DNA of 11,880 nucleotides from assembly GCA_964631175.1 (NCBI GenBank), contig CAZVWH010000084.1:1-11880 (forward strand), in the 5' to 3' direction. The stretch is from CAZVWH01 sp964631175. GTDB lineage: Bacteria; Planctomycetota; Phycisphaerae; Sedimentisphaerales; Anaerobacaceae. This document shows positions 1 to 5,699 of the stretch, piece by piece. Under the pieces are notes generated by a model. That model saw only the letters and a program-made list of their open reading frames with translations. It searched no databases and had not been told where the DNA came from. Within the stretch, counting starts at the first letter, position 1, and each line of letters starts with the position of its first letter. A program made the translations under genes and the position numbers.

Positions 1-10
1 TCAAAAAACA

Positions 11-48
11 GATTTCTCGACTCGCCTCTCGGCTCGCTCGAAATGACA
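11..48 (-). repeat. Dispersed palindromic-type intergenic repeat (GTCAT...CGAG...GTCGAG...ATCT family)
   Basis: Read on the minus strand, this stretch has the order TGTCAT, TTCGAGCGAG, GTCGAG, AAATCTG. The element at 3901-3926 shares the skeleton GTCAT, CGAGCG, GTCGAG, ATCT. The two copies differ in the middle, where this one carries an extra GC-rich stretch. This type of element is common between genes in many environmental bacterial genomes. Its function is unknown, and the family assignment rests on this visual comparison only. Confidence 0.6.
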
Positions 49-217
49 TATAAAGTGTTTTCTACAAAGCAATGTGAATACTATATTCTCGTGGTGATAT
101 TTTGTTCAAGGTATTTTAATGGCAAGAAGTGTTTTTTGAGGCTGCCGACAAAAAAATTGTAAAAATCTGAGAAACTAATTACTATATTTACCAATTGGAG
201 CAAAGGAGTCTAAAACT
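49..217 (+). promoter_or_regulatory. Leader region of the purine phosphorylase gene, with weak promoter candidate
   Basis: This AT-rich region holds no ORF of note. A possible promoter is TTGTAA (157-162), a 17-nt gap, then TACTAT (180-185). Both hexamers match the sigma-70 consensus at only four of six positions. A better-looking TATATT at 183-188 is 20 nt from the same -35. A clear Shine-Dalgarno AAGGAG lies at 203-208, nine bases before the ATG at 218, and fixes that start. Confidence 0.3.
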
Positions 218-1093
218 ATGGCAGATGAACTAATCGGCATAATAGGCGGCACGGGACTCGGTGACGCGATGGCTGAGCAGCTAACAGATGTAACATTTCA
301 CGATATTGAGACGCCATTTGGCAAACCAAGCACTTCCATTATGCTCGGCAATCTCAGCAAAAGACCAATTGCGTTCTTAAATCGTCACGGCCAGGGACAC
401 AAACTGTCGCCAAGCGAAGTTCCGTTTACAGCTAATATATACGCTTTGAAGAAGCTCGGAGTTCGCGTAGTTATAAGCAGCGGAGCGGTGGGCACACTTC
501 GAACTGAGATAGTACCTGGAGATCTGGTTATCGTTGACCAGTTTATTGATAAAACGTACAAACGCACAAACACATTTTTCAGCGGTTTTGCAGCGGTGCA
601 CTGCGAGATGACTGAGCCGGTTTGCCCGCGGGTTCGTGAGACACTTATAGACGCCGCAAAACAGAAAGATATAACAGCTCATCCGAAGGGCACGTATATA
701 TGTATGGAAGGTCCGCAATTCTCCACACGGGCCGAATCGATTATGCACCAGGCATGGGGAGGTGACTTGATCGGTATGACCGCTATGCCGGAAGCAAAAT
801 TGGCAAGAGAAGCGCAAATCTGCTATGCTTTGATTGCCTTAGTCAGTGACTACGATTGCTGGCAGCCACACGATGACCACAAAAGTAAGCAGTCTCTTTT
901 AAAAGAAATAATCGAAAACCTGGGAACGGCAACAGATAATTGTTTGAAACTTTTACAGGCTGTTTTCACAAGCGAGCACGAGCTTGCCGATAAGGATTGT
1001 CCCTGTCGAAAGAGCCTGGACCTCGCGGTATGGACAAAGCCTGAGCAAATTGACCCGACTGATAAAGAAAAATTGAAAGTGCTTTTTGAATAA
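218..1093 (+). CDS. mtnP: S-methyl-5'-thioadenosine phosphorylase (MTAP / PNP family 2)
   Basis: This cytoplasmic enzyme is predicted to cleave 5'-methylthioadenosine with phosphate to adenine and 5-methylthioribose 1-phosphate, in methionine and purine salvage. The 291-residue protein follows the family from end to end. It has the N-terminal phosphate loop IGGTGLGD (residues 9-16), NRHGQGHKLSPSEV (55-68), SSGAVGTLR (87-95), PGDLVIVDQFID (100-111), the EGPQFSTRAE segment (164-173) and GMTAMPEA (186-193). The SDYDCW motif (210-215) carries the Asp pair that in MTAPs selects 6-aminopurines, which favours MTA over inosine or guanosine as substrate. The C-terminus runs about 35 residues past the usual core with a Cys-rich DCPCRK patch of unknown role. 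The start is backed by AAGGAG nine bases upstream. No other methionine-salvage gene is in the window. Adenosine phosphorylase activity cannot be excluded. Confidence 0.9.
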   Translation: MADELIGIIGGTGLGDAMAEQLTDVTFHDIETPFGKPSTSIMLGNLSKRPIAFLNRHGQGHKLSPSEVPFTANIYALKKLGVRVVISSGAVGTLRTEIVPGDLVIVDQFIDKTYKRTNTFFSGFAAVHCEMTEPVCPRVRETLIDAAKQKDITAHPKGTYICMEGPQFSTRAESIMHQAWGGDLIGMTAMPEAKLAREAQICYALIALVSDYDCWQPHDDHKSKQSLLKEIIENLGTATDNCLKLLQAVFTSEHELADKDCPCRKSLDLAVWTKPEQIDPTDKEKLKVLFE

Positions 1094-1100
1094 TTGATGA

Positions 1101-1143
1101 CCCCCAGTGAGGGACCCCGCCTTGCGGGAACCCAAACTGGGGG
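1101..1143. repeat. Strong nested hairpin between the phosphorylase and lipoprotein genes
   Basis: CCCCCAGT (1101-1108) pairs perfectly with ACTGGGGG (1136-1143). Inside, GGG (1111-1113) pairs with CCC (1131-1133), and CCCGC (1116-1120) pairs with GCGGG (1124-1128) around a CTT loop. The result is an almost continuous 16-bp stem that begins eight bases after the phosphorylase stop. No T-tract follows (CTAAATAAAAG), so it is not a typical intrinsic terminator. It may be a dispersed repeat or an mRNA-stabilising 3' structure. Confidence 0.75.
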
Positions 1144-1169
1144 CTAAATAAAAGCGAAAGGTTTGCGAG

Positions 1170-1856
1170 ATGAAAATGTTTATCACAAAGGCAGTCCTGT
1201 TAGCAATCAGCGTTGCTATAATTATATTGAGTGTAGGCTGTCAGGAGGAAAATCTGCCAAGTGAGAAAAAGAGCAGAATCATAGCCGCTGAAAATATGAA
1301 GCTAAAAAAAGAATTGGAGCAACGTGACGAGACGATCGAGAGATTAAAAAAGCAGCATGAAGAACAAATCCAGCAACAAAAAGAACTCCTGGCAGAATGC
1401 CTTAAGCAAAAAGGGACTTTGGAAAAGCAATTGCAGCAGAATGTTAAAGAGCAGATTGACGAAGTTTTAGCTAATGTAATAGAAGAAAACGCAAAATTGC
1501 GAGACCAAATCAAGAAGCTCAAAGCCCATATAGAGAAGATTGAGGCAGAACTTGAAGCAAGGAAAATAGCCCCTCAACCACAAATTTCGCAGATGCACAT
1601 TAAGTGGATAAGTGAATGCATAATGCGCATTCAAACTATTAAGAAGGGGACAACACGGGAGGAGCTTCTTAGGGTGTTCACGACCGAAGGAGGTTGGTCG
1701 ACTCGATTGGAGAGAACATATGTTTACAAAGAATGTCCTTACATCAAAGTTCGTGTTCATTTCAAGGCAGTGGATGACGATAAATTTTTTGAGAATAATA
1801 AGGATATAATAACGGATATTTCCAAGCCGTACTTAGAATGGATGATAGCAGATTAG
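1170..1856 (+). CDS. Predicted coiled-coil lipoprotein of unknown function
   Basis: No known family is recognised with confidence. The protein (228 residues) starts with a lipoprotein signal: a short basic start, hydrophobic residues 8-20, and a lipobox LSVGC with Cys24 as lipidation site. It should therefore be anchored to the inner or outer membrane facing the periplasm. Residues about 38-132 are rich in Glu, Lys and Gln with heptad-like spacing, suggesting one long helical coiled coil. After a Pro/Gln hinge (134-139) comes an 85-residue C-terminal domain with IKKGTTREELLRVF (157-170). That segment resembles the helix that opens BamE/SmpA-like small domains (kGmtreeV..llG), followed by beta-rich sequence ending at LEWMIAD. 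The BamE-like similarity is by eye only. The ATG at 1170 has a modest AAAGG (1157-1161); a second in-frame ATG lies at 1176. It follows the phosphorylase gene in the same direction after 76 bases. Confidence 0.75.
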   Translation: MKMFITKAVLLAISVAIIILSVGCQEENLPSEKKSRIIAAENMKLKKELEQRDETIERLKKQHEEQIQQQKELLAECLKQKGTLEKQLQQNVKEQIDEVLANVIEENAKLRDQIKKLKAHIEKIEAELEARKIAPQPQISQMHIKWISECIMRIQTIKKGTTREELLRVFTTEGGWSTRLERTYVYKECPYIKVRVHFKAVDDDKFFENNKDIITDISKPYLEWMIAD

Positions 1857-1942
1857 AATTGAAATAGTCTCCTATAAAGGTTATTGTTTCCCGAATAGAA
1901 ATACTACAAGTCAAAAAAGTAATAGGCTGAAACAGTTGGTAT

Positions 1943-1965
1943 GCAAATATTTATAGTTTGCTTTT
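1943..1965 (+). terminator. Weak intrinsic terminator candidate after the lipoprotein gene
   Basis: GCAAA (1943-1947) pairs with TTTGC (1957-1961) around a 9-nt loop and is followed by TTTTAATTATTT. The five-pair stem is short and AT-rich, so this is a weak call. It lies in the convergent gap between the lipoprotein gene and the 3' end of pyrG; nothing else is evident in that gap. Confidence 0.3.
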
Positions 1966-1978
1966 AATTATTTCAGTT

Positions 1979-3784
1979 TCACATCTGAGCAGTTTCTATA
2001 CAGCCGGGCAGTTTTTCCTGCGGATAATGTCTTTGCATTGCTGCTGCAACAAGTCCCACGAACATCGGCTGAGGTCTTAATGGGCGCGAAGTCAAACAAG
2101 GATGTGCCTGAGTACCTATAAAGAATGGGTGGGATGGAATTTCTAATATCTGCATAATAGGCGGATTCGGCCCTTCGACTGTGCTCAGGGCAGGCGAGCT
2201 CACCGCAGGCTGATTGGGCGCCTTTCCGGAAAATACAAGGCCGGCTGTTTCTAATTTTTCAATGTAGCGAGGGTCAACCTCATAGCGATGTCTGAATCGC
2301 ATTCTTACTGAGTCAGCTTTGCCGAAGAGTTTCCAAACCAGTGTCTGTGGCTTTAGCTCTATATCGTGTCCGCCGAGGCGCATATTTCCGCCGAGGCTTT
2401 CGATTTCTTTTTGCTCCGGCAGTATATCAATCACCGGCTCGGGACAGGCCGGCTCAATCTCGGTACTATTGGCTTTCGTTAATCCACAAACGTTGCGGGC
2501 AAATTCTATAACGGCCATTTGAAAGCCGAAGCAAAGCCCGAGAAAGGGCAGATTATTTTCCCTGGCATATCTTATGCTGGCAATTTTGCCTTCTGAGCCG
2601 CGGGTGCCGAAGCCGCCGGGGACAATAATTCCGTCAACGTCGGCAAGATTATCGGCTGCATTTTCGTCGGTAATATGAGTTGTTTCAATCCATTTTATTT
2701 TCGCGTCACAGCCCAGCGCGATGCCGGCGTGCTCGAGCGCGTTGATTATCGAGGCATAGCTGTCACGCACTGCTGTATATTTTCCCGTGATGCCGATATT
2801 TATCTGTCGGGCAATTGTGTCTATTTTATCGGTAAAATCGCACCATCGGCCCCAGGTCTTGCGTTCGTGCCGCAGATTTATTCTGTCCTCGATTTTTAAT
2901 AATCTGAGCACCTCAAAATCCAGACCGGCCTCCCTGAGCATCGCAGGTATCTTATAGATACTGGCTGAATCGGGCAGAGAAACAACTCTTTCGAGGGGGA
3001 CATTGCTATAAATGCTTATCTTTTCACGGGCCTTTGCGCCAACGGGACTGCTTGCTCTACAAGCGATAATGTCCGGCTGAATGCCGCACTGCATAAGCTG
3101 CTTGATTCCAAGTTGTGCAGCCTTTGATTTTTGCTCGCCGAGAGTCGGCGGCTCCAATATATAAGTAAGAGCCACAAAACAGCTACTGTTTGGCCCTTCC
3201 TCGTAGGCAAGCTCGCGTGTAGCTTCGATAAAGTATGCGTTTTCCAAATCGCCCACGGTACCGCCAATCTCGACGAAGACGACATCGGCTTTTGTTTCGG
3301 CTGCCAACTGGCGAAGTCTGATTTTAACTTCCCCTGTAACGTGTGGAATCATCTGGACGTCTCTTCCGAGATAATCGCCATGGCGTTCCTTGTGCAGGAC
3401 CGAGCTAAATATCTGGCCGCTCGTGGCGAAATTCGCCCTCGTTAAATCCTGATCGAGCATCCGTTCGTATGTGCCGAGGTCCATGTCACATTCCATTCCG
3501 TCATCGAGCACAAAGACCTCGCCGTGGCGGAAGGGATTTAGCGTACCGGAATCTATGTTCAGATAACCTTCTAACTTTATCGGTACGACTTTAAGGCCTT
3601 TATCCTGAAGCAGCTTAGCAAGGCAGGATGAGAAAATACCTTTGCCTAAGCCGCTCATCACGGTGCCCATCACAAAGACGTAGCGGGTCTTTCCCTTTTT
3701 GTAGCCGACCGGCATCGGTGAGAAAAATTCACTGTCAGTCGAAATGTCACTTACAGAAGCTAATAAATCTTTATCTTTTGTCAT
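1979..3784 (-). CDS. pyrG: CTP synthase (glutamine-hydrolysing), divergent form with in-frame repeat insertion
   Basis: This enzyme converts UTP to CTP using ATP and ammonia drawn from glutamine. The synthase domain has the P-loop GTVMSGLGKGI (40-50), KLEGYLNIDSGTLNPFRHGEV (70-90; most homologues have KLDPYLN), LDDGMECDMDLG (93-104) and EIGGTVGDLE (172-181). The class-I glutamine amidotransferase domain has the oxyanion loop PGGFG (389-393) and nucleophile Cys418 in GLCFGFQ. His561 of the triad is present, but the partner expected to be Glu is Cys563 (HPC for HPE). At 601 residues it is longer than the usual 530-550. Part of this is a 33-residue N-terminal tail. Another part is an in-frame repeat at residues about 527-540 (SSPALSTVEG), placed between the usual FSG and the EIP.HPFF strand. 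The start has GAGG eight bases upstream (AGAGGAAAACCG then ATG) and overlaps a small upstream ORF by ATGA. Met24 is an alternative start. The gene is last in the kdsB cluster. Confidence 0.92.
   Translation of the reverse strand: MTKDKDLLASVSDISTDSEFFSPMPVGYKKGKTRYVFVMGTVMSGLGKGIFSSCLAKLLQDKGLKVVPIKLEGYLNIDSGTLNPFRHGEVFVLDDGMECDMDLGTYERMLDQDLTRANFATSGQIFSSVLHKERHGDYLGRDVQMIPHVTGEVKIRLRQLAAETKADVVFVEIGGTVGDLENAYFIEATRELAYEEGPNSSCFVALTYILEPPTLGEQKSKAAQLGIKQLMQCGIQPDIIACRASSPVGAKAREKISIYSNVPLERVVSLPDSASIYKIPAMLREAGLDFEVLRLLKIEDRINLRHERKTWGRWCDFTDKIDTIARQINIGITGKYTAVRDSYASIINALEHAGIALGCDAKIKWIETTHITDENAADNLADVDGIIVPGGFGTRGSEGKIASIRYARENNLPFLGLCFGFQMAVIEFARNVCGLTKANSTEIEPACPEPVIDILPEQKEIESLGGNMRLGGHDIELKPQTLVWKLFGKADSVRMRFRHRYEVDPRYIEKLETAGLVFSGKAPNQPAVSSPALSTVEGPNPPIMQILEIPSHPFFIGTQAHPCLTSRPLRPQPMFVGLVAAAMQRHYPQEKLPGCIETAQM
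2166..2208 (-). repeat. Dispersed repeat inserted in frame within pyrG
   Basis: The plus strand reads CCCTTCGACTGTGCTCAGGG at 2170-2189, a palindrome-like word typical of dispersed intergenic repeats. In the pyrG frame it encodes roughly SSPALSTVEGP (residues about 528-539). CTP synthases normally pass directly from the FSG turn to the V.I.E.P.HPFF strand here, so the segment is extra sequence. The exact edges cannot be fixed without an alignment. Confidence 0.65.
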
Positions 3785-3945
3785 CGGTTTTCCTCTATGT
3801 CATACCCGCGAAGGCGGGAATCCATTGTTGATGGTAGGGTGTGCTCCGCACACCATTTTTTGAAGCTGGTGGGCATAGCCCACCCTACTTTCTGTTGTTG
3901 GTCATCCCGAGCGTAGTCGAGGGATCTAATATTTTCTTTATTCAT
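3781..3945 (-). CDS. Putative 54-residue small ORF upstream of and overlapping pyrG, built from repeats
   Basis: This frame starts at ATG 3945 and stops at TGA 3783-3781; the stop shares ATGA with the pyrG start. Its ribosome site, AAGGAGG six bases before the ATG, is the best in this gene cluster. The peptide begins MNKENIRSLDYARDD, continues with VGWAMPTSFKKWCAEHTLPS, and ends MDSRLRGYDIEENR. The internal segments are translations of three different dispersed repeats (3901-3926, 3834-3889, 3798-3824), yet no stop codon interrupts the frame. No protein family is recognised. It may be a genuinely translated leader that couples ribosomes to pyrG, or a former start region of pyrG that repeats have pushed upstream. 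Whether the peptide itself does anything is unknown. Confidence 0.45.
   Translation of the reverse strand: MNKENIRSLDYARDDQQQKVGWAMPTSFKKWCAEHTLPSTMDSRLRGYDIEENR
3798..3824 (+). repeat. Dispersed repeat, GTCATacCCGCGAAGGCGGGAATCC type
   Basis: The copy contains the hairpin CCCGC-GAAG-GCGGG within a GTCAT...AATCCA frame. The same word pattern is abundant between genes in many proteobacterial and environmental genomes, where its translation gives the peptide MDSRLRGND. Here it is read as MDSRLRGYD in the small ORF before pyrG. Confidence 0.75.
3832..3892. repeat. Nested inverted repeat (GTAGGGTG...CACCCTAC) with two inner hairpins
   Basis: The outer arms GTAGGGTG (about 3834-3841) and CACCCTAC (about 3881-3888) are complementary. 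Inside lie two compact hairpins: GGTGTGC-TCC-GCACACC, and GGTGGGC-ATA-GCCCACC. It lies within the small ORF upstream of pyrG, which it leaves open. It is a member of a widely dispersed intergenic repeat type; its function is unknown. Confidence 0.75.
3901..3926 (+). repeat. Dispersed repeat, GTCATcCCGAGCGtaGTCGAGGGATCT type
   Basis: This is the same family as the element at 11-48, in the opposite orientation. On the minus strand it supplies the codons for RSLDYARDD in the small ORF. With 3798-3824 and 3832-3892, it makes three unrelated repeats packed into 130 bases directly before pyrG. Confidence 0.65.
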
Positions 3946-3965
3946 AATTTTCCTCCTTTATTTTA

Positions 3966-3987
3966 AGCCACAGAGGTCACAGAGGAA
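3966..3987 (+). repeat. CCACAGAGG-type repeat, right-facing copy
   Basis: AGCCACAGAGGTCACAGAGG contains two 9-nt units (CCACAGAGG, TCACAGAGG). It lies downstream of the stop of the hypothetical gene at 4017-4829. A related copy in the opposite orientation lies just upstream of that gene at 4833-4854, with 17 of 22 positions the same. The pair therefore brackets the gene as imperfect inverted repeats. Confidence 0.6.
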
Positions 3988-3993
3988 TCTAAT

Positions 3994-4009
3994 AAATTAT
4001 ATTATATCA
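3994..4009 (-). promoter_or_regulatory. Candidate extended -10 promoter for the small ORF and pyrG
   Basis: On the minus strand TGATATAAT (4009-4001) matches an extended -10 (TGnTATAAT) perfectly. No good -35 is seen. Transcription would begin near 3994, about 50 bases before the small ORF and just after the hypothetical gene. It could give pyrG expression independent of kdsB. Confidence 0.4.
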
Positions 4010-4016
4010 GCAACGG

Positions 4017-4829
4017 TCAAACCCATTCGACCTTTAGCGGCCCATTTTGATATCCATCTGCCAATCTTGCGAACTTAATATCGGGTAAGAATGCTCTATC
4101 AAATGGGCGATTGGGATTAGGATGAAGGCAACCTGCCACATTCGGTGAGTCTGTTCCAAATCCACATAACAATACTGCAGAAACCGGGTTCCTCACGTGT
4201 TCGATCCAGTGTGGCGAATCTTTTTTAGGCCGAATAAATACTGAATCTTCTAATCGTGTACTCTCGTATGTATCCCCAACCTTCTCTCCAGTTCTGGTGT
4301 TAATTGTCCCTGTTATATACGTAGTTCCTGTTAGCAACTCCTCAGCGGCCGATTTATTAATACAACAAACACTTACTTTAGAATGTAATGTAGCTATTAC
4401 AACAATACAGGGAGCGTTTACTTTGCTACATTGCTTAGCCTTTTTAGTAATCTCAGAACGAAATTTTTCTGTCATGTCCTCATATGCGGAATCATCAATA
4501 TCGGGACTATCAGTTGGATATAAACCACTATCTCTTGTTGCTGCCTCGATAGATATACAGGTCGTCTCGACGTAAAAGATTTTTCCGTCCTTTGAGCATC
4601 GAAAATCAGGACCACCTTTAGATAAATCCTCGTAAGGCTGTACGCCAATTTTGTGATCTGATAGAAGTTTTCGGGTCTTGGCTTCACAAATGGCTGCTTC
4701 AGGATCGGCTGCGAGTAAATCTTCCCACCTATTTAGTCGTTTTTTGTCAAACTGCTGAAGCCACGCACGATGTTCTGTAATAACCTTTTTATAAGTAAAT
4801 GTTAATTCACTTGGTATACTCAGTTCCAT
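4017..4829 (-). CDS. Hypothetical protein with PD-(D/E)XK nuclease-like motif
   Basis: The family is not recognised. The 270-residue protein has no signal peptide or membrane segment, so it is probably cytoplasmic. Residues about 72-96 read GGPDFRC, a short spacer, then KIFYVETTCI. This has the layout of a restriction-endonuclease-like core, with an Asp after a turn and a beta strand bearing E-x-T in place of the usual E-x-K. The strand VNAPCIVVIATLHSKVS (about 138-154) is followed by an amphipathic segment, as often in that fold. The Thr for Lys change means activity is uncertain. The start is supported by AAAGGAG 11 bases upstream, inside the repeat at 4833-4854. The ORF overlaps the kdsB 3' end by 23 bases in another frame. 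The sequence looks more AT-rich than its neighbours and interrupts the kdsB-pyrG pair, suggesting an inserted accessory gene. A housekeeping role is not excluded. Confidence 0.6.
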   Translation of the reverse strand: MELSIPSELTFTYKKVITEHRAWLQQFDKKRLNRWEDLLAADPEAAICEAKTRKLLSDHKIGVQPYEDLSKGGPDFRCSKDGKIFYVETTCISIEAATRDSGLYPTDSPDIDDSAYEDMTEKFRSEITKKAKQCSKVNAPCIVVIATLHSKVSVCCINKSAAEELLTGTTYITGTINTRTGEKVGDTYESTRLEDSVFIRPKKDSPHWIEHVRNPVSAVLLCGFGTDSPNVAGCLHPNPNRPFDRAFLPDIKFARLADGYQNGPLKVEWV

Positions 4830-5652
4830 TTTTTTCTTTGTCTCCTTTGTGGCTATTTTTGTATCTCTTGACGAACTCTGCGTATTGTTCTGGTGTATCT
4901 ATGCCATCGCAAGTGTGTTGGACTTTGCCGACCAGGATGTTGAAACCATTTTCAACCGCACGCAATTGCTCGAGCTTTTCGATTTTCTCCAGAGGTGTTT
5001 GCCGCAAAGCGGTAATCTTCAATAGAAAATCCTTGCGATAAGCGTAGATTCCAATGTGACGAAGGTATAGTCCCACATCTCCAATGCCGCCTGTTTCTCG
5101 GTCGTAAGGAATCGGTGAGCGGGAGAAATATGTCGCACGACCGACATCGTATTGCGTATCGCGTATTGCGTATTGCGTATTTTCTCCGCACGACGCACGA
5201 CGCACGACGCACGACGTTATTATCACCTTGACGATATTTGGGTCGGCGACCTGCTCGGCACTTCGGAAATCAGCAGCCAGCGTAGCCATCGGGTAGTCCG
5301 GGTTCTCGATTAAAAGCTCAGCCAAATAATCAATATTCTTAGGGTCGATCTCCGGCTCGTCAGCCTGGAGATTCACCACAATATCAACATCAATATTAGC
5401 GATTGCTTCGGCGATGCGGTCGGTGCCGCTCGTGTGCTCCGGTGAGGTTAGAACACATTCAGCCCCAAAGGCCCTGGCGGCATCGACGATTCTCTGGTCA
5501 TCGGCTGCTATGATTACCTTCTGGGGCAGTTTGGCAAGGCAGGCTCGCTCGTATGTGTGCTGGATAAGAAATTTACCTGTATCTTTGGCGAGAACTTTAG
5601 CGGCGAATCTGGTTGAACCGTAACGAGCGGGGATACAAGCTAAAACTTTCAC
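4807..5652 (-). CDS. kdsB: 3-deoxy-manno-octulosonate cytidylyltransferase (CMP-Kdo synthetase), with repeat insertions
   Basis: This enzyme activates Kdo with CTP to CMP-Kdo for the inner core of lipopolysaccharide; its CTP would come from pyrG in the same cluster. Family motifs are present: IPARYGSTRFAAK (7-19; most homologues have RLPGK, so Pro is lost), HTSGTDR (73-79), VNLQADEP with metal-binding Asp98 (93-100), YFSRSPIPYDR (175-185), HIGIYAYR (199-206) and GIDTPEQ (250-256). The length is 281 against about 245-255. Two pieces explain the excess: residues about 146-170 (75 nt) are encoded by heptamer repeats between the VKVII strand and GRATYFSR, and residues 268-281 come from a CCACAAAGG repeat plus the overlap with the next gene. 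The start is GTG at 5652, preceded by GGGAAGGG. Activity depends on the insert being tolerated as a surface loop. It is the first gene after a strong promoter. Confidence 0.88.
   Translation of the reverse strand: MKVLACIPARYGSTRFAAKVLAKDTGKFLIQHTYERACLAKLPQKVIIAADDQRIVDAARAFGAECVLTSPEHTSGTDRIAEAIANIDVDIVVNLQADEPEIDPKNIDYLAELLIENPDYPMATLAADFRSAEQVADPNIVKVIITSCVVRRASCGENTQYAIRDTQYDVGRATYFSRSPIPYDRETGGIGDVGLYLRHIGIYAYRKDFLLKITALRQTPLEKIEKLEQLRAVENGFNILVGKVQHTCDGIDTPEQYAEFVKRYKNSHKGDKEKNGTEYTK
4833..4854 (-). repeat. CCACAAAGG-type repeat that supplies a ribosome binding site
   Basis: Read on the minus strand, AGCCACAAAGGAGACAAAG is an inverted relative of the element at 3966-3987. It encodes SHKGDKE near the C-terminus of KdsB. 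Its AAAGGAG is also the Shine-Dalgarno of the hypothetical gene starting at 4829. One repeat thus ends one protein and starts the next. Confidence 0.6.
5143..5217 (-). repeat. Heptamer repeat block inserted in frame within kdsB
   Basis: On the plus strand, 5147-5181 is five 7-nt units of consensus GCGTATT (the first starts with T, the second ends in C). Then TTCTCCG (5182-5188) is itself seven bases, followed by four exact CACGACG units at 5189-5216. The 75 nt between 5143 and 5217 match the 25 residues that KdsB homologues lack. The host codons for Gly-Arg-Ala at 5134-5141 contain CGCACGAC, identical to the repeat word, so the array may have grown at a site of short homology. Confidence 0.8.
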
Positions 5653-5663
5653 ACTTACCCTTC

Positions 5664-5696
5664 CCGGCAGTAGAATTTATAAAAAACCACTGCCGG
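5664..5696 (-). promoter_or_regulatory. 5' leader hairpin directly before the kdsB ribosome site
   Basis: On the minus strand CCGGCAGT and ACTGCCGG form an eight-pair perfect stem with a 17-nt AT-rich loop. The 3' arm abuts the Shine-Dalgarno GAAGGG. The predicted start of transcription (near 5693) falls inside the 5' arm, so the message would begin with this hairpin. It could protect the 5' end or modulate initiation at the GTG. Confidence 0.55.
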
Positions 5697-5699
5697 AGC

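Noticed and set aside
377..1186. Antisense open frames opposite the phosphorylase gene (for example 377-817 on the minus strand)
   Set aside because: They have no ribosome site or recognisable domain, and they lie opposite a clear, conserved gene.
3781..4016. The pre-pyrG region as a CTP-sensing pyrG leader
   Set aside because: No C- or G-rich slippage start and no terminator hairpin of the Bacillus type was seen; the space is filled by dispersed repeats.
4017..4829. The hypothetical gene as part of a defence island
   Set aside because: No other defence, phage or mobile-element gene is in the window; only the weak nuclease-like motif and the flanking repeats point that way.
5147..5216. Short direct repeats in kdsB as a CRISPR-like array
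   Set aside because: The units are 7 nt, contiguous and without spacers, and the frame stays open through them.
5143..5217. kdsB as a pseudogene broken by the repeat block
   Set aside because: The reading frame continues on both sides and all recognised motifs before and after the block are intact.
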